Positions 42,604 to 51,610 of a stretch of DNA of 64,000 bases are shown piece by piece. Under the pieces are notes generated by a model. It had not been told where the DNA came from. It did not search any database and saw only the letters and a list, made by a program, of their open reading frames with translations. Position 1 is the stretch's first letter. The number at the start of each line of letters is the position of its first letter. Where the stretch lies: the NCBI RefSeq assembly GCF_004005475.1, contig NZ_RZTZ01000001.1, positions 496,001 to 560,000 of the forward strand, read 5' to 3'. The translations under genes and the position numbers were made by a program. Source of the DNA: Niallia taxi (GTDB lineage: Bacteria > Bacillota > Bacilli > Bacillales > Cytobacillaceae).

Positions 42604-42849
42604 TTACGCATATATTGCCAATTCTGCTTCAATTTGATTTTTAATTAATGTCAAACATTCGTCTGCGGTTTTTGCAAAGATTCTTTTTCCATTAACAATG
42701 GCATAAGGTCTTTTTGCGCACATGCCACAAAAGGAAAGACAGCTGTTTTCAATTACGGCTACTTCCGGATATTCTGATTCGAGAATTTCCGCTAATGCTA
42801 TGGAAGTAATGAGACTGCCATCACAAATTTCGACAACTACAATCCCCAT
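42604..42849 (-). CDS. DUF1450 family protein (YuzB-like), Cys-rich
   Basis: 81 residues with the DUF1450 core IENSCLSFCGMCAKRPYAIVNGKRIFAKTADECL. Three Cys are spaced C-x3-C-x2-C, resembling a thioredoxin-like ferredoxin or metal site; a further Cys lies near residue 9. Function unknown. It is upstream of pirin in the same direction. The palindrome TATAC-N6-GTATA at 42910-42925 lies about 60 nt before its start. Its Cys content fits a redox-linked regulon. Confidence 0.8.
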   Translation of the reverse strand: MGIVVVEICDGSLITSIALAEILESEYPEVAVIENSCLSFCGMCAKRPYAIVNGKRIFAKTADECLTLIKNQIEAELAIYA

Positions 42850-42909
42850 TTGCTAATTTTCCTCCTTTAATATGTTTCATCTATTATAAAAAATGATATG
42901 AGTACTTTT

Positions 42910-42925
42910 TATACCTTATAGTATA
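42910..42925 (-). promoter_or_regulatory. Operator-like palindrome C (DUF1450-pirin unit)
   Basis: TATAC-CTTATA-GTATA, with TATAAA/TATAAT-type -10 candidates overlapping it. Confidence 0.65.
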
Positions 42926-42998
42926 ATTAACGAAAATAAGGTTACTCCAATCTGTTATAAAAAGCAATTATTATGCTTGTATAATTTCATAAGAAAAA

Positions 42999-43024
42999 GG
43001 AAGCTGCCCACTCAGTCAGCTTCC
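42999..43024 (-). terminator. Terminator of truA
   Basis: The stem ggaagctg/cagcttcc is followed on the minus strand by TTTTTC. Confidence 0.7.
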
Positions 43025-43033
43025 TCCCACCTT

Positions 43034-43771
43034 TTATAATTTAATTTTTTCTAAATGTAAACCGCCTGCTTCTGCCATTGGTCCTGTTTGGACTCTTTCT
43101 TTTGATTGAATAATGGCAGGAATTTGTTGTGGCTGGATTTTTTTTAAGCCTACTTCTATTAATGTTCCGATAATTTTTCTGACCATATTGTATAAGAAGC
43201 CGTCGCCTTTTACTCTTATATGAATATATCCGTCTTCTTTTTCTATTGTTATAGAGTGGATTTCACGAACCATTGATTTCTTTTTGCTTTTTGCATTGGA
43301 ATAGGCTGTGAAGTCATGGCTTCCAAGAAAGTGCTTAGCAGCTTCCTTCATTTTGGTAACATCAAGCTTTTCCTCAATATGCATGCTGTATTTGCGCATA
43401 AATGGATTCGTATGCTTCTCGTTCCATATTTTATACAAATAGGTTTTTTCCTTGGCATTATAGCGGGCATGGAAGCGTTCATGCACTTCTTCCACTTTAA
43501 GGACACTGATATCATTCGGCAAATACTTGTTTAAGTAATCTTTTATTTCTAACTCATTCATTTTTAAGTTTAATTTCACATTGGCTATTTGCTCAATGGC
43601 ATGCACGCCGGCATCTGTTCTGCTGCAGCCGATAATTTGAATTTCCTCACCAGCCATCTCTGTCAAAACATTTTCTATCTTTCCTTGTATGGAGCTGTCC
43701 CCATTTCCGAGACGCTGCCAGCCTTTATATCTTCCACCATCATATGAAATCGTCATTTTATAATTAGTCAT
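43034..43771 (-). CDS. truA: tRNA pseudouridine(38-40) synthase
   Basis: 245 residues. The catalytic Asp53 lies in IIGCSRTDAGVHA; other marks are the start YKMTISYDGGRYKGWQRL, HARYNAKEKTYLYKIW, and GDGFLYNMVRKIIGTLIEVG. It modifies positions 38-40 of tRNA anticodon arms. ATG at 43771 is chosen because AAGGAG precedes it by 6 nt; the frame is open 7 codons further. The usual Bacillus truA sits beside ecfT and ribosomal protein genes, so this stand-alone copy is probably a paralogue. Confidence 0.9.
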   Translation of the reverse strand: MTNYKMTISYDGGRYKGWQRLGNGDSSIQGKIENVLTEMAGEEIQIIGCSRTDAGVHAIEQIANVKLNLKMNELEIKDYLNKYLPNDISVLKVEEVHERFHARYNAKEKTYLYKIWNEKHTNPFMRKYSMHIEEKLDVTKMKEAAKHFLGSHDFTAYSNAKSKKKSMVREIHSITIEKEDGYIHIRVKGDGFLYNMVRKIIGTLIEVGLKKIQPQQIPAIIQSKERVQTGPMAEAGGLHLEKIKL

Positions 43772-43846
43772 GTTGTACTCCTTTTCAGTCACTTTCTAAA
43801 GTGTAGCTTGTCTGAAGTCCAAGTACAACTTTTATTTTAAAAAAGA

Positions 43847-43869
43847 GCAATCCGAATATTTAGGATTGC
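43847..43869 (-). terminator. Terminator overlapping the BCCT stop codon
   Basis: The stem gcaatcc/ggattgc encloses the TAA stop (43860-43862) and is followed on the minus strand by TCTTTTTT. Confidence 0.7.
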
Positions 43870-45374
43870 CTTTTGCTTCTTAGATTTGCGAGCCTAAAAT
43901 CCTTAACTTCCTGATTAACAGACTTCAATAAACTGACAGCCATAATAGCAATTACAATGGAAAATGGCAATGCAGCAATAATCATCGTATTTTGCAGTGC
44001 TTGCAGTCCACCTGAATATAAAAGCACAAGTGCCATAGCAGCAAGCAGGACTCCCCAAATTACCTTGAGGCGATTGCTTGGATTGAGCGATCCGTTCGTT
44101 GTCATCATGGCAAGGACAAAGGTTCCTGAATCAGCAGATGTAATAAAAAATACGCCGATAAGGATGATTGCCAGTATGGATAAAGTAGTGCTGAGTGGGA
44201 AGTTCTCCAAAACACCAAATAATGATTCTTCTGTCGCTAATCCGGAAATCATACCCATATTATTACTCTCTAACTGCATCGCAGTTCCGCCAAACACTGA
44301 AAACCATAAAAATCCAATCACTGCAGGGATGAATAATACAAAAGCAACAAACTCTTTTATCGTTCTACCTCTTGATATCCTTGCGATAAAAACGCCAACA
44401 AATGGTGACCATGCAATCCACCAAGCCCAATAAAAAATCGTCCAATTGTTAATCCATGCTCGTTTCTCTTCGTTGAGCGGAGCAATTCGGAAGCTCATAT
44501 TTACGATGTTTTGCAAATATGCTCCAAGTGTATCTGTAAATAGATTTAAATTGAATAATGTTGGACCAATAATAAATAACAGTAATAACAAGATTCCTGC
44601 TAAAATCATATTGGCATTACTCAAGATTTGAATTCCTTTTCCAAGCCCGCTCAATGCGGAATAAATAAATAATGCCGTAACAATACAAATAATAATGAAT
44701 TGTGTCGTGATATTTGTTGGTACACCATAAACAAAAGACAGTCCTCCATTAATTTGCACTGCCCCAAATCCAAGTGTTGTTGCAACGCCAAGTACAGTTG
44801 CAATAACAGCAATCGTATCGATCGCTTTACCTGCTATTCCTTCTGCTCTTTTGCCGATAACAGGCTTTAAAGTGGCACTAATTAATGAAACATTGCCTTT
44901 ACGAAAGGTAAAGTATGCTAAACAAAGGGCAACAAGCCCATAAATAGCCCATGCATGAATACCCCAATGGAAAAAAGTATATCTCATCGCATCCTTCATG
45001 CCTTGCTCTGTTCCTGCCTCTCCCGTTGGCGAGCTTATCGCATAATGGCTTATCGGTTCTGCTGTACCATAAAACACAAGTCCAATGCCCATACCTGCAC
45101 TAAAAAGCATCGCAAGCCAGGATATTCGCGAAAATTCAGGCTTATCATCCTGTTTGCCAAGCTTAATACGCCCAGCTGGACTGAACAATAAGTAGATACA
45201 TACAACAAGGAAAAACGACACAATGATTAAATAATACCAGCCAAAACTGTTCGTAATAAAGCTTTGAACCGTATTAGTTAAATTCTCCAGAAAAGCTGGT
45301 GCTAGAATCCCAACTAGAACTAGAAGCAGCAATATCGCTGTCGAAATATAAAATACTATTGAAACTTTTTTCAT
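43860..45374 (-). CDS. BCCT family transporter (glycine betaine/choline type, OpuD-like)
   Basis: 504 residues with 12 membrane helices. Family signature: [18 protein letters not shown] near residues 94-111, [22 protein letters not shown], and the Trp-rich TM8 region [32 protein letters not shown]. This is the Na+-coupled osmoprotectant uptake family. It stands alone and ends in a terminator that overlaps the stop. Betaine is the most likely substrate by similarity to OpuD, but carnitine or choline cannot be excluded. Confidence 0.92.
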   Translation of the reverse strand: MKKVSIVFYISTAILLLLVLVGILAPAFLENLTNTVQSFITNSFGWYYLIIVSFFLVVCIYLLFSPAGRIKLGKQDDKPEFSRISWLAMLFSAGMGIGLVFYGTAEPISHYAISSPTGEAGTEQGMKDAMRYTFFHWGIHAWAIYGLVALCLAYFTFRKGNVSLISATLKPVIGKRAEGIAGKAIDTIAVIATVLGVATTLGFGAVQINGGLSFVYGVPTNITTQFIIICIVTALFIYSALSGLGKGIQILSNANMILAGILLLLLFIIGPTLFNLNLFTDTLGAYLQNIVNMSFRIAPLNEEKRAWINNWTIFYWAWWIAWSPFVGVFIARISRGRTIKEFVAFVLFIPAVIGFLWFSVFGGTAMQLESNNMGMISGLATEESLFGVLENFPLSTTLSILAIILIGVFFITSADSGTFVLAMMTTNGSLNPSNRLKVIWGVLLAAMALVLLYSGGLQALQNTMIIAALPFSIVIAIMAVSLLKSVNQEVKDFRLANLRSKRQS

Positions 45375-45540
45375 AAAAATAAATTACTCCTAACTTATCC
45401 CTTTATGCCTTTTTCAAAAGAAAACCAGCCTTCCTCTTTACCCTTTTTCTGCTTAAATTAAACTAATGAAGCAAGACTGTCTCTTAAAGGTAGTGTTAGT
45501 ATGTTCTTATTAACAGCATTTCATATCTCTTATGCAAAAA

Positions 45541-45568
45541 AAGAAACCATCCTCATGAATGGTTTCTT
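45541..45568 (-). terminator. Terminator of the aldo/keto reductase gene
   Basis: The stem aagaaaccat/atggtttctt is followed on the minus strand by seven T residues. Confidence 0.8.
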
Positions 45569-45575
45569 CGTTATT

Positions 45576-46556
45576 TTATTTAAATCCAAGTACAGGATGA
45601 GGAATATACGGTTCTTCAAGCTGCGCAATTTCTTCCTGTGATAATGTTACTGCGAGTGCTGAAACTGCATCCTCTAAATGAGACATTTTAGTTGATCCAA
45701 TAATCGGGGATGCGACTGTTTCCTTTTGCAAGACCCAAGCAAGTGCAATTTGTGCCCGTGATACACCTCGCATTTCTGCAATCTGTGCTACTCGTTCTAC
45801 AATCATTTTGTCAGCAGCAGCTGTTTGCGCATAAAGTGACTTTCCAAACTCATCTGTTTCAGACCGAGCAGTTGTCTCTTCCCAGTTGCGAGTTAACTTA
45901 CCTCTTGCTAATGGACTCCATGGTATGACGCCGATTTTTTCTTCTTTGCATAGTGGAAGCATCTCGCGCTCTTCTTCTCTATATAATAAATTAAGATGGT
46001 TTTGCATAGTAATAAATTTTGTCCAGCCGTTTTTTTCGGCAATATGCTGCGCCTTCAGAAATTGCCATGCATACATCGATGAAGCCCCGATATATCTGGC
46101 CTTCCCTGCTTTGACGACATCATGCAGCGCTTCCATTGTTTCTTCAATTGGTGTGTCATAATCCCAGCGGTGTATTTGGTAAAGGTCGACATAATCAGTA
46201 CCTAGTCTTTTAAGACTTTTGTCGATTTCACTCATGATTGCTTTGCGAGATAATCCGGCTCCATTTGGGCCTTGATGCATGCGCCCATGCACTTTTGTGG
46301 CTAGAACAATTTCATCGCGATCAGCAAAATCCTTTAATGCTCTTCCAACAATTTCTTCACTCGTTCCATCAGAATATACATTAGCAGTATCCAAAAAGTT
46401 AATACCAAGCTCAAGAGCTCGCTTAATAATCGGACGGCTCTCTTCCTCATTTAACACCCAGCTGTGATTGCCTCGCTCCGGGACCCCAAAGCTCATACAG
46501 CCAAGACAAAGTCTTGAAACATCCATGCCTGTATTGCCTAATTTAACGTATTCCAA
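45576..46556 (-). CDS. Aldo/keto reductase
   Basis: A 326-residue NADPH-dependent reductase. Catalytic set: Asp in NFLDTANVYSDGTSEEIVG (Asp and Tyr), Lys in VLATKVHG, and His in YQIHRWD; the cofactor end is visible in PIIGSTKMSHLEDAVSAL. It is of the YajO/YccK-like group. The start is TTG at 46556 behind AAGGTG. It is monocistronic. The substrate is unknown. Confidence 0.93.
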   Translation of the reverse strand: MEYVKLGNTGMDVSRLCLGCMSFGVPERGNHSWVLNEEESRPIIKRALELGINFLDTANVYSDGTSEEIVGRALKDFADRDEIVLATKVHGRMHQGPNGAGLSRKAIMSEIDKSLKRLGTDYVDLYQIHRWDYDTPIEETMEALHDVVKAGKARYIGASSMYAWQFLKAQHIAEKNGWTKFITMQNHLNLLYREEEREMLPLCKEEKIGVIPWSPLARGKLTRNWEETTARSETDEFGKSLYAQTAAADKMIVERVAQIAEMRGVSRAQIALAWVLQKETVASPIIGSTKMSHLEDAVSALAVTLSQEEIAQLEEPYIPHPVLGFK

Positions 46557-46807
46557 AATATGTACACCTTCTTTCCAGGATTTAAGAATAAGTATAGTCC
46601 TATTCCTTCATTAGGACAAACATTTTACTTTTTCAACCATTGAATTATTTTCCATTGACTTATATCTAGCCGTTTGACTTTGTAACCGTTTTCAATTATA
46701 CTGTTTTTAGGTTGGATGACATCCGTGGTCATCATCGGTACCTAGCGCAGGTGGAGCTGGTACTATTTTTATGCAATTTCTTGTAATCGATTCACAAGAT
46801 ACTAGGC

Positions 46808-46839
46808 AAAAGACAACTAGAAAAATCTAGTTGTCTTTT
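46808..46839 (-). terminator. Terminator of the arabinan operon
   Basis: The 13-bp stem aaaagacaactag/ctagttgtctttt lies just past the last gene's stop at 46849; the T run is part of the stem. Confidence 0.7.
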
Positions 46840-46848
46840 CGCAAACCA

Positions 46849-47814
46849 TTAGCGATTATTAGCTATCGGTTTTCCGAATACAGGAAAACCGCTCTCATCC
46901 CATGTAAATACTTGTGCACGTGCATGACGATCCGGATTATCCAGAGGATCTCCATCCATTTCTGTATACGGGCGAGCATGATAGATAAGCACATCCTCTT
47001 TTCCGTCTTCACTTACCGTAAAGCTGTTGTGGCCAGGACCAAATTGGCCGTTTTCCGGTGCACTTTTGAAAACAGGCTCTTTCGATTTAGTCCACGAGTA
47101 ACCGTCCAAAAGGTCTGCATCTGCATCTGCCCAAAGCAGACCCATGCAATAGTTTCCATCTGTTGCACTTGCAGAATAAGTGATGAAAACTTTATTATTG
47201 CGGATTATAACTGCTGGCCCTTCATTTACGAGGAAACCGATTTTTTCCCAGCCATATTCAGGTATTGTCAGCAAAAGCTGTTTCCCCTTTAATGTCCACG
47301 GGTTTTCCATTTCAGAAATATACAGGTTGGAGTTTCCAGGAATAGCAGGCTCCTTTTGTGCCCAAACATAGTACAGCTTATCGTTATGCTCAAACACGGT
47401 AGCATCAAGGCAGAAGCTTTCCTGTTGAGTCTTCACTTGCCCTTTTTCCTCCCATTTACCTGTGAGCGGATTTTCATCTCCACATTCAATTGCAAACATG
47501 CGATGCTGGAAAATATGATTTTTTGGATGACTGCTTGGTGCAGCAGCAAAGTAAATATACCATTTACCTTGCACGAAATGGATCTCTGGTGCCCAGATTA
47601 ACTGACTTTGCGGACCTTCAGCATGCGCTTTCCAAACGGTTGCCTTTTCACTGTTTTCAAGGTCATTTAAACTTTTAGCTCTTCTTACTTCTATTTCTTG
47701 ATAACCAGGTACAGAGCCTGTGAAATAATAATAGCCGTCTGTATGCTTATAAACCCATGGATCTGCACGTTGTAAAACTATTGGATTATTATATTTAGAT
47801 GTTGTTTCAATCAT
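46849..47814 (-). CDS. GH43 family arabinosidase-type glycoside hydrolase
   Basis: 321 residues forming one five-bladed propeller. The general base is Asp18 in QRADPWVYKHTDGYYYF; the WAPEIHFVQGKWYIYFAAA motif, the pKa-modulating Asp in FCLDATVFEHNDKLYYVWAQ and the acid Glu in VNEGPAVIIRNNKVFITYSAS follow. No signal peptide, so it acts on imported sugars. It is last in the operon and resembles exo-acting alpha-L-arabinofuranosidases of GH43 (subfamily-26-like). ATG behind AAAGGGAG. Confidence 0.88.
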   Translation of the reverse strand: MIETTSKYNNPIVLQRADPWVYKHTDGYYYFTGSVPGYQEIEVRRAKSLNDLENSEKATVWKAHAEGPQSQLIWAPEIHFVQGKWYIYFAAAPSSHPKNHIFQHRMFAIECGDENPLTGKWEEKGQVKTQQESFCLDATVFEHNDKLYYVWAQKEPAIPGNSNLYISEMENPWTLKGKQLLLTIPEYGWEKIGFLVNEGPAVIIRNNKVFITYSASATDGNYCMGLLWADADADLLDGYSWTKSKEPVFKSAPENGQFGPGHNSFTVSEDGKEDVLIYHARPYTEMDGDPLDNPDRHARAQVFTWDESGFPVFGKPIANNR

Positions 47815-47828
47815 GTCATTAACTCCCT

Positions 47829-48467
47829 TTACATGTTTTCTTGGATTATTTCCTCTTTAATAGCTCCCTTTTTCATTAATTCACCTGATATAAATCTTTC
47901 AATACAGATGATATAGATGCTAACGAAGCATAGCGGAAGAATAATGCTGAATTTATAAGCTGCTGCAAGCAGTACTAAGAAAAACAGCAGACTGAAAATA
48001 CTCTGAACTGGCATAAGCAGCGGCAATGCCAGCACTAATTTCGCTTTTTGCTTAAACGTACCTTCCGTATGTATGGCAACAGGGAATGTATAAACGATTG
48101 CAGCCAAAACATAAATCATGATAAAGAGGAGCGGATAATAGAGCACTGCCAGACCAATCGCCATTTGTTTGACGAGCTGCATATCAATCCACAGCACATA
48201 CAGAATTGCTCCATAAATGAGTGCTAAGCCATTCATTTTCATAAAGCCTTTCTTATATGCAGTGAAGAAGCTTTTGGCAATTTGAAGATAGGACGGGTAA
48301 TCCGCTTTATATGCCTCCTCCTTTTGCAAATGGAATAATGCATAAGTGGCAGGAAACACTCCAAAAAAGCCAAGTCCAAGCACCACACCAGCAAGCCAGA
48401 GCAGATTCAAGTAAATGATATTTACCGCTTTATCCAGATAAATCATGATTTTATTTGACCACGCCAT
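47829..48467 (-). CDS. YesL family membrane protein (DUF624)
   Basis: A 212-residue protein with about five hydrophobic segments: VNIIYLNLLWLAGVVLGLGFFGVFPATYALF at the start is the DUF624 pattern, and the rest alternates helices with short loops. YesL-like proteins accompany pectin and hemicellulose sugar operons in bacilli; their function is unknown. Its ATG lies 3 nt after the preceding GH43 stop and its end 14 nt before the next gene, so it is firmly inside the operon. Confidence 0.88.
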   Translation of the reverse strand: MAWSNKIMIYLDKAVNIIYLNLLWLAGVVLGLGFFGVFPATYALFHLQKEEAYKADYPSYLQIAKSFFTAYKKGFMKMNGLALIYGAILYVLWIDMQLVKQMAIGLAVLYYPLLFIMIYVLAAIVYTFPVAIHTEGTFKQKAKLVLALPLLMPVQSIFSLLFFLVLLAAAYKFSIILPLCFVSIYIICIERFISGELMKKGAIKEEIIQENM

Positions 48468-48470
48468 ATA

Positions 48471-49733
48471 CTAAACCCTCTTTCCAAAAATTGTGTTTCC
48501 GTTTGGTGTTAATCCGGAGAACGCAATTCCTTCTTTATCTTCTTTCCAGTTTTTGCATGCAAAAATAATAAATATCGTACCGCTTTTTTTATGAAGATAT
48601 TGATGTTCTCCCAACGGCTCAAACTCTTTCATGTGACTTTCGTTTATGGTAAATAATTCGCTTTCTTTCATGGAGGTTGTATCATCAAAAGTGATGATCT
48701 CCCATATCCCCAGCAAATCCTTGTCTGACAGCGAATACACATCCAGTTCTTCATAATGCTCAGGAGAAACAACAGGCCAGCCGTTATTCAGCCAAAACAT
48801 CTCTCGGATGAACGCAAAGTGATAAGGAGAACGCTCTTCAATCCGCACATGGTGAACCATGTAATTCTTCTTGCCCTCCGTAAATATGGAGTTATGGCCA
48901 GGGCCTATCCAGCTAATATCCTCTTTGAATTGATAGCTGCCAACAAGCTTTACTCCAATAGAGTCTGGCTGAATGTTTGTTTCTAGCATGCTGTTTCCAT
49001 TTATGTCGACATAAGGTCCTGTTATTTCCTTTGACCTTGCGACCCTCACATTATAGCTGTCATTCAAACTATCATAAGAGGTGAACAAATAGTAATAATC
49101 CAATTCTTCATGATAATAGATAAAGGCACCTTCAATTGCTGTATCAACAGACTTGGGACGCTTTGCTAGAAGCGTGCCATAATCCTGTTCATTTTTTAGT
49201 CGACCTGTCTCCATATTCAGCTCGGCAATATAAATGCCGCCAAAGAAAGAGCCATAGCACATCCAGTACCTTCCATCCTTATCTGTAATAATATTGGCAT
49301 CAATTGCATTATGTTTGGCTAAATTTGGATTTGTTTTTATAACGATTCCTTGGTCACTCCATGGCCCTGTAAGATGCTCGGCAGTTGCAAGACCAATGCA
49401 TGACACTGTGCTTCCAAAAGTTGAAGCAGAATAATACATATAATATTTGTCGTTATGACGAATAACCTCTGGCGCCCACAAACCGCCTGCATTCGCCCAT
49501 GTACCCGCCTCTGTTGGAATCCCCGCCAACGCAGTCCCAACAAACTCCCAGTGGACAAGATCTGTAGATTTCCTGATTGGCACACCTTGCGTAGGTTTGC
49601 CCTCAAAAAAGGTATCTGTTGCAAACATATAGTAGGCGCCGTTTTCCTTCACAATAGTTGGATCATGGGCCCCAAGCGTGCCCCATTGATAGGCTTGAAC
49701 CTTGTCAAACCATTTTTTTGTATTCTCCTTCAA
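48471..49733 (-). CDS. GH43 family arabinan endo-1,5-alpha-L-arabinosidase-like enzyme
   Basis: 420 residues. The propeller holds the general base Asp24 (GAHDPTIVKENGAYYMF), GLWAPEVIRHNDKYYMYYSAS, NAIDANIITDKDGRYWMCYGSFFGGIY and AIEGAFIYY, the pattern of endo-arabinanases such as AbnA/Abn2. An extra beta domain follows after residue ~330. There is no signal peptide, unlike secreted AbnA, so the substrate is imported arabino-oligosaccharide. The start is TTG at 49733 behind AAGGAGG. Confidence 0.85.
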   Translation of the reverse strand: MKENTKKWFDKVQAYQWGTLGAHDPTIVKENGAYYMFATDTFFEGKPTQGVPIRKSTDLVHWEFVGTALAGIPTEAGTWANAGGLWAPEVIRHNDKYYMYYSASTFGSTVSCIGLATAEHLTGPWSDQGIVIKTNPNLAKHNAIDANIITDKDGRYWMCYGSFFGGIYIAELNMETGRLKNEQDYGTLLAKRPKSVDTAIEGAFIYYHEELDYYYLFTSYDSLNDSYNVRVARSKEITGPYVDINGNSMLETNIQPDSIGVKLVGSYQFKEDISWIGPGHNSIFTEGKKNYMVHHVRIEERSPYHFAFIREMFWLNNGWPVVSPEHYEELDVYSLSDKDLLGIWEIITFDDTTSMKESELFTINESHMKEFEPLGEHQYLHKKSGTIFIIFACKNWKEDKEGIAFSGLTPNGNTIFGKRV

Positions 49734-49753
49734 CTAACAAGCCTCCTTAACCC

Positions 49754-50590
49754 TTATCCTTTTACACCAGATAAAGCGACTGATTCGATAATTTGCTTTT
49801 GGAATATGAGGAATACAATCAGCACAGGCAGCAAGGAAACAACTGATCCAGCCATGATTAACGGATAATCTGTCTGGATTGCGTAGGTTGCTTTAAGATT
49901 GGCGATAACAACCTGTAATGTTTGCTTCTCTGGGCTGTTCAAATAAATTAATGGCGCCAAGTAGTCATTCCATACACCCATAAACCAAAGGATAAACTGT
50001 GCTGCAACAGCAGGGCGAATGACCGGGAAAATCAGCTTAAAGAAAATTTGCAAATATCCCGCTCCATCCACCTTCGCTGCTTCAATAAGGGAGTAAGGTA
50101 CATTCGCCAAATATTGTCGCAGGAAGAAGATCATAGTGATATTTCCGAATAATCCTGGCACGATAAGCGGAAGGAGCGTATCGACCCAGCCAATTTTTGA
50201 AAACATAACGAACTGCGGAATCATGATAATCGGGTATGGAATCATGATAGATGCCAACAGGATTAAGAAGATCCAATCCTTAAATGGCATTCTCAGCTTT
50301 GCAAATGCAAATGCAGCCATACTTGATGTAATTGTTCCAACGATTGTTACTGACAACGAAACAATAATCGTATTTTTTATCCCATATCCTAAAGTGTCCA
50401 GTTGAAACAGCTTTGTATAGGCATCAAACTGGAATGGATCTGGTATCCACTGCGGCGGTAAAGCAAATACGCCTGTTTTATCCTTTAACGAAGTAGAAAT
50501 CATCCAAAGCAACGGACCAATCATCAAGATCGAACCAAGCGACAGGATTACATAAACGATGATATCCGTAATTCTTTTTTGCTTTTTCAT
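49754..50590 (-). CDS. Carbohydrate ABC transporter permease (AraQ-like)
   Basis: 278 residues with six membrane helices and the EAA coupling motif (SLIEAAKVDGAGYLQIFFKLIFPVIRPAV). This is the MalG/AraQ type. It lies 13 nt upstream of the AraP-like permease end and 20 nt before the arabinanase gene. It forms the channel with its partner; ATPase energy is probably supplied by a shared MsmX-type protein encoded elsewhere, as no ATPase is in the operon. Confidence 0.92.
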   Translation of the reverse strand: MKKQKRITDIIVYVILSLGSILMIGPLLWMISTSLKDKTGVFALPPQWIPDPFQFDAYTKLFQLDTLGYGIKNTIIVSLSVTIVGTITSSMAAFAFAKLRMPFKDWIFLILLASIMIPYPIIMIPQFVMFSKIGWVDTLLPLIVPGLFGNITMIFFLRQYLANVPYSLIEAAKVDGAGYLQIFFKLIFPVIRPAVAAQFILWFMGVWNDYLAPLIYLNSPEKQTLQVVIANLKATYAIQTDYPLIMAGSVVSLLPVLIVFLIFQKQIIESVALSGVKG

Positions 50591-50603
50591 TACTGCACAC
50601 CTC

Positions 50604-51551
50604 CTAATCCAAGCTATAATCTGATTTTCTGTTTAAGTAGAACTGAATGACTGTCACGATGAAAATAAAGACGAACAAGATCAATGACATCGCCGAGCCG
50701 TAACCCATTTGGTAATATTTAAAGGCTTTTTGCCATACATACCATACGATGGATGCCGCACTGTATTCGGGGCCTCCAGTTGGTGTCATGATATTGATTT
50801 CTGTGAAAATTTGGAAACCACCGATAATGTTTGTGATAACTAAGAAAAAGGTAACAGGCTTCACCATCGGCCAAGTAATGTTCAGGAATTTCTGGTATGA
50901 GTTAGCTCCATCTAAATCTGCTGCTTCGTAAAATGACTTCGAAACACTTTGAATGGCAGCCAAATACAACAGCATGGAGTATCCTAGGCCTTTCCATACA
51001 GCCATCAAAATAATCGCCGGCTTAACAGTTGCCTTATTTTCAAGCCAGTTCGGTCCTTGAATACCGAAAACCTCCAACACTTGGTTCACTAACCCGAAAT
51101 CCCCATTGTATGCCCAAGCCCACATGATAGATATGGCCGCAAGCGACGAAATAACAGGTATGTAATAAACCGTTCTGAAGAAAGTAGTGCCGCGCAATCC
51201 CCTGTTTAAAGCAATTGCCAACAGCAGTGCCAAACCAAGACCAATTGGTATCCCAATCATATAGAAGACCGTATTAAAGAGCGTTTGGTAGAAGTACGGA
51301 TCTTGGAACAGTTTGACAAAGTTATCTAATCCGATGAAATTCATACGGTTTAGCCCATTCCAATCTGTGAAAGAAGCGTAAATGGAGTAGGCAAACGGAT
51401 AAACAGAAAACAGTAGGAAACCTATAACAGGAGCGAGTACGAATAAAAAGGCGACTCGATGTTCCTGCTTATATAACGCGCTGGATTTTTGCTTTTTTGG
51501 TTTTTTCGGCTTAACATCTTTAGCGCCGACAACCGGATTAATGCCAGACAT
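50604..51551 (-). CDS. Sugar ABC transporter permease (AraP-like)
   Basis: About 315 residues with a basic cytoplasmic N-terminus (KPKKPKKQKSS), six membrane helices and the EAA motif SFYEAADLDGANSYQKFLNITWPMVKPV. MalF/AraP type. ATG at 51551 is chosen because AAAGGGGTG precedes it by 6 nt; the frame is open 14 codons further. It sits between the binding protein and the second permease. Confidence 0.92.
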   Translation of the reverse strand: MSGINPVVGAKDVKPKKPKKQKSSALYKQEHRVAFLFVLAPVIGFLLFSVYPFAYSIYASFTDWNGLNRMNFIGLDNFVKLFQDPYFYQTLFNTVFYMIGIPIGLGLALLLAIALNRGLRGTTFFRTVYYIPVISSLAAISIMWAWAYNGDFGLVNQVLEVFGIQGPNWLENKATVKPAIILMAVWKGLGYSMLLYLAAIQSVSKSFYEAADLDGANSYQKFLNITWPMVKPVTFFLVITNIIGGFQIFTEINIMTPTGGPEYSAASIVWYVWQKAFKYYQMGYGSAMSLILFVFIFIVTVIQFYLNRKSDYSLD

Positions 51552-51610
51552 GCTTTTCACCCCTTTTAGCAATAGGCATCTGTGACTTGCCACAGATGCC
51601 TATTAATCTA

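Noticed and set aside
43957-44433. 158-codon plus-strand frame
   Set aside because: Antisense shadow of the BCCT transporter gene, with no ribosome site and low-complexity composition.
46690-46850. Plus-strand fragment starting MTSVVIIGT, which with one base removed continues SAGGAGTIF, resembling the start of a nucleotide-binding or CheB-like protein
   Set aside because: Only about 40 codons even after correction, ends at a terminator, and no further homologous sequence nearby. Too short to call a pseudogene.
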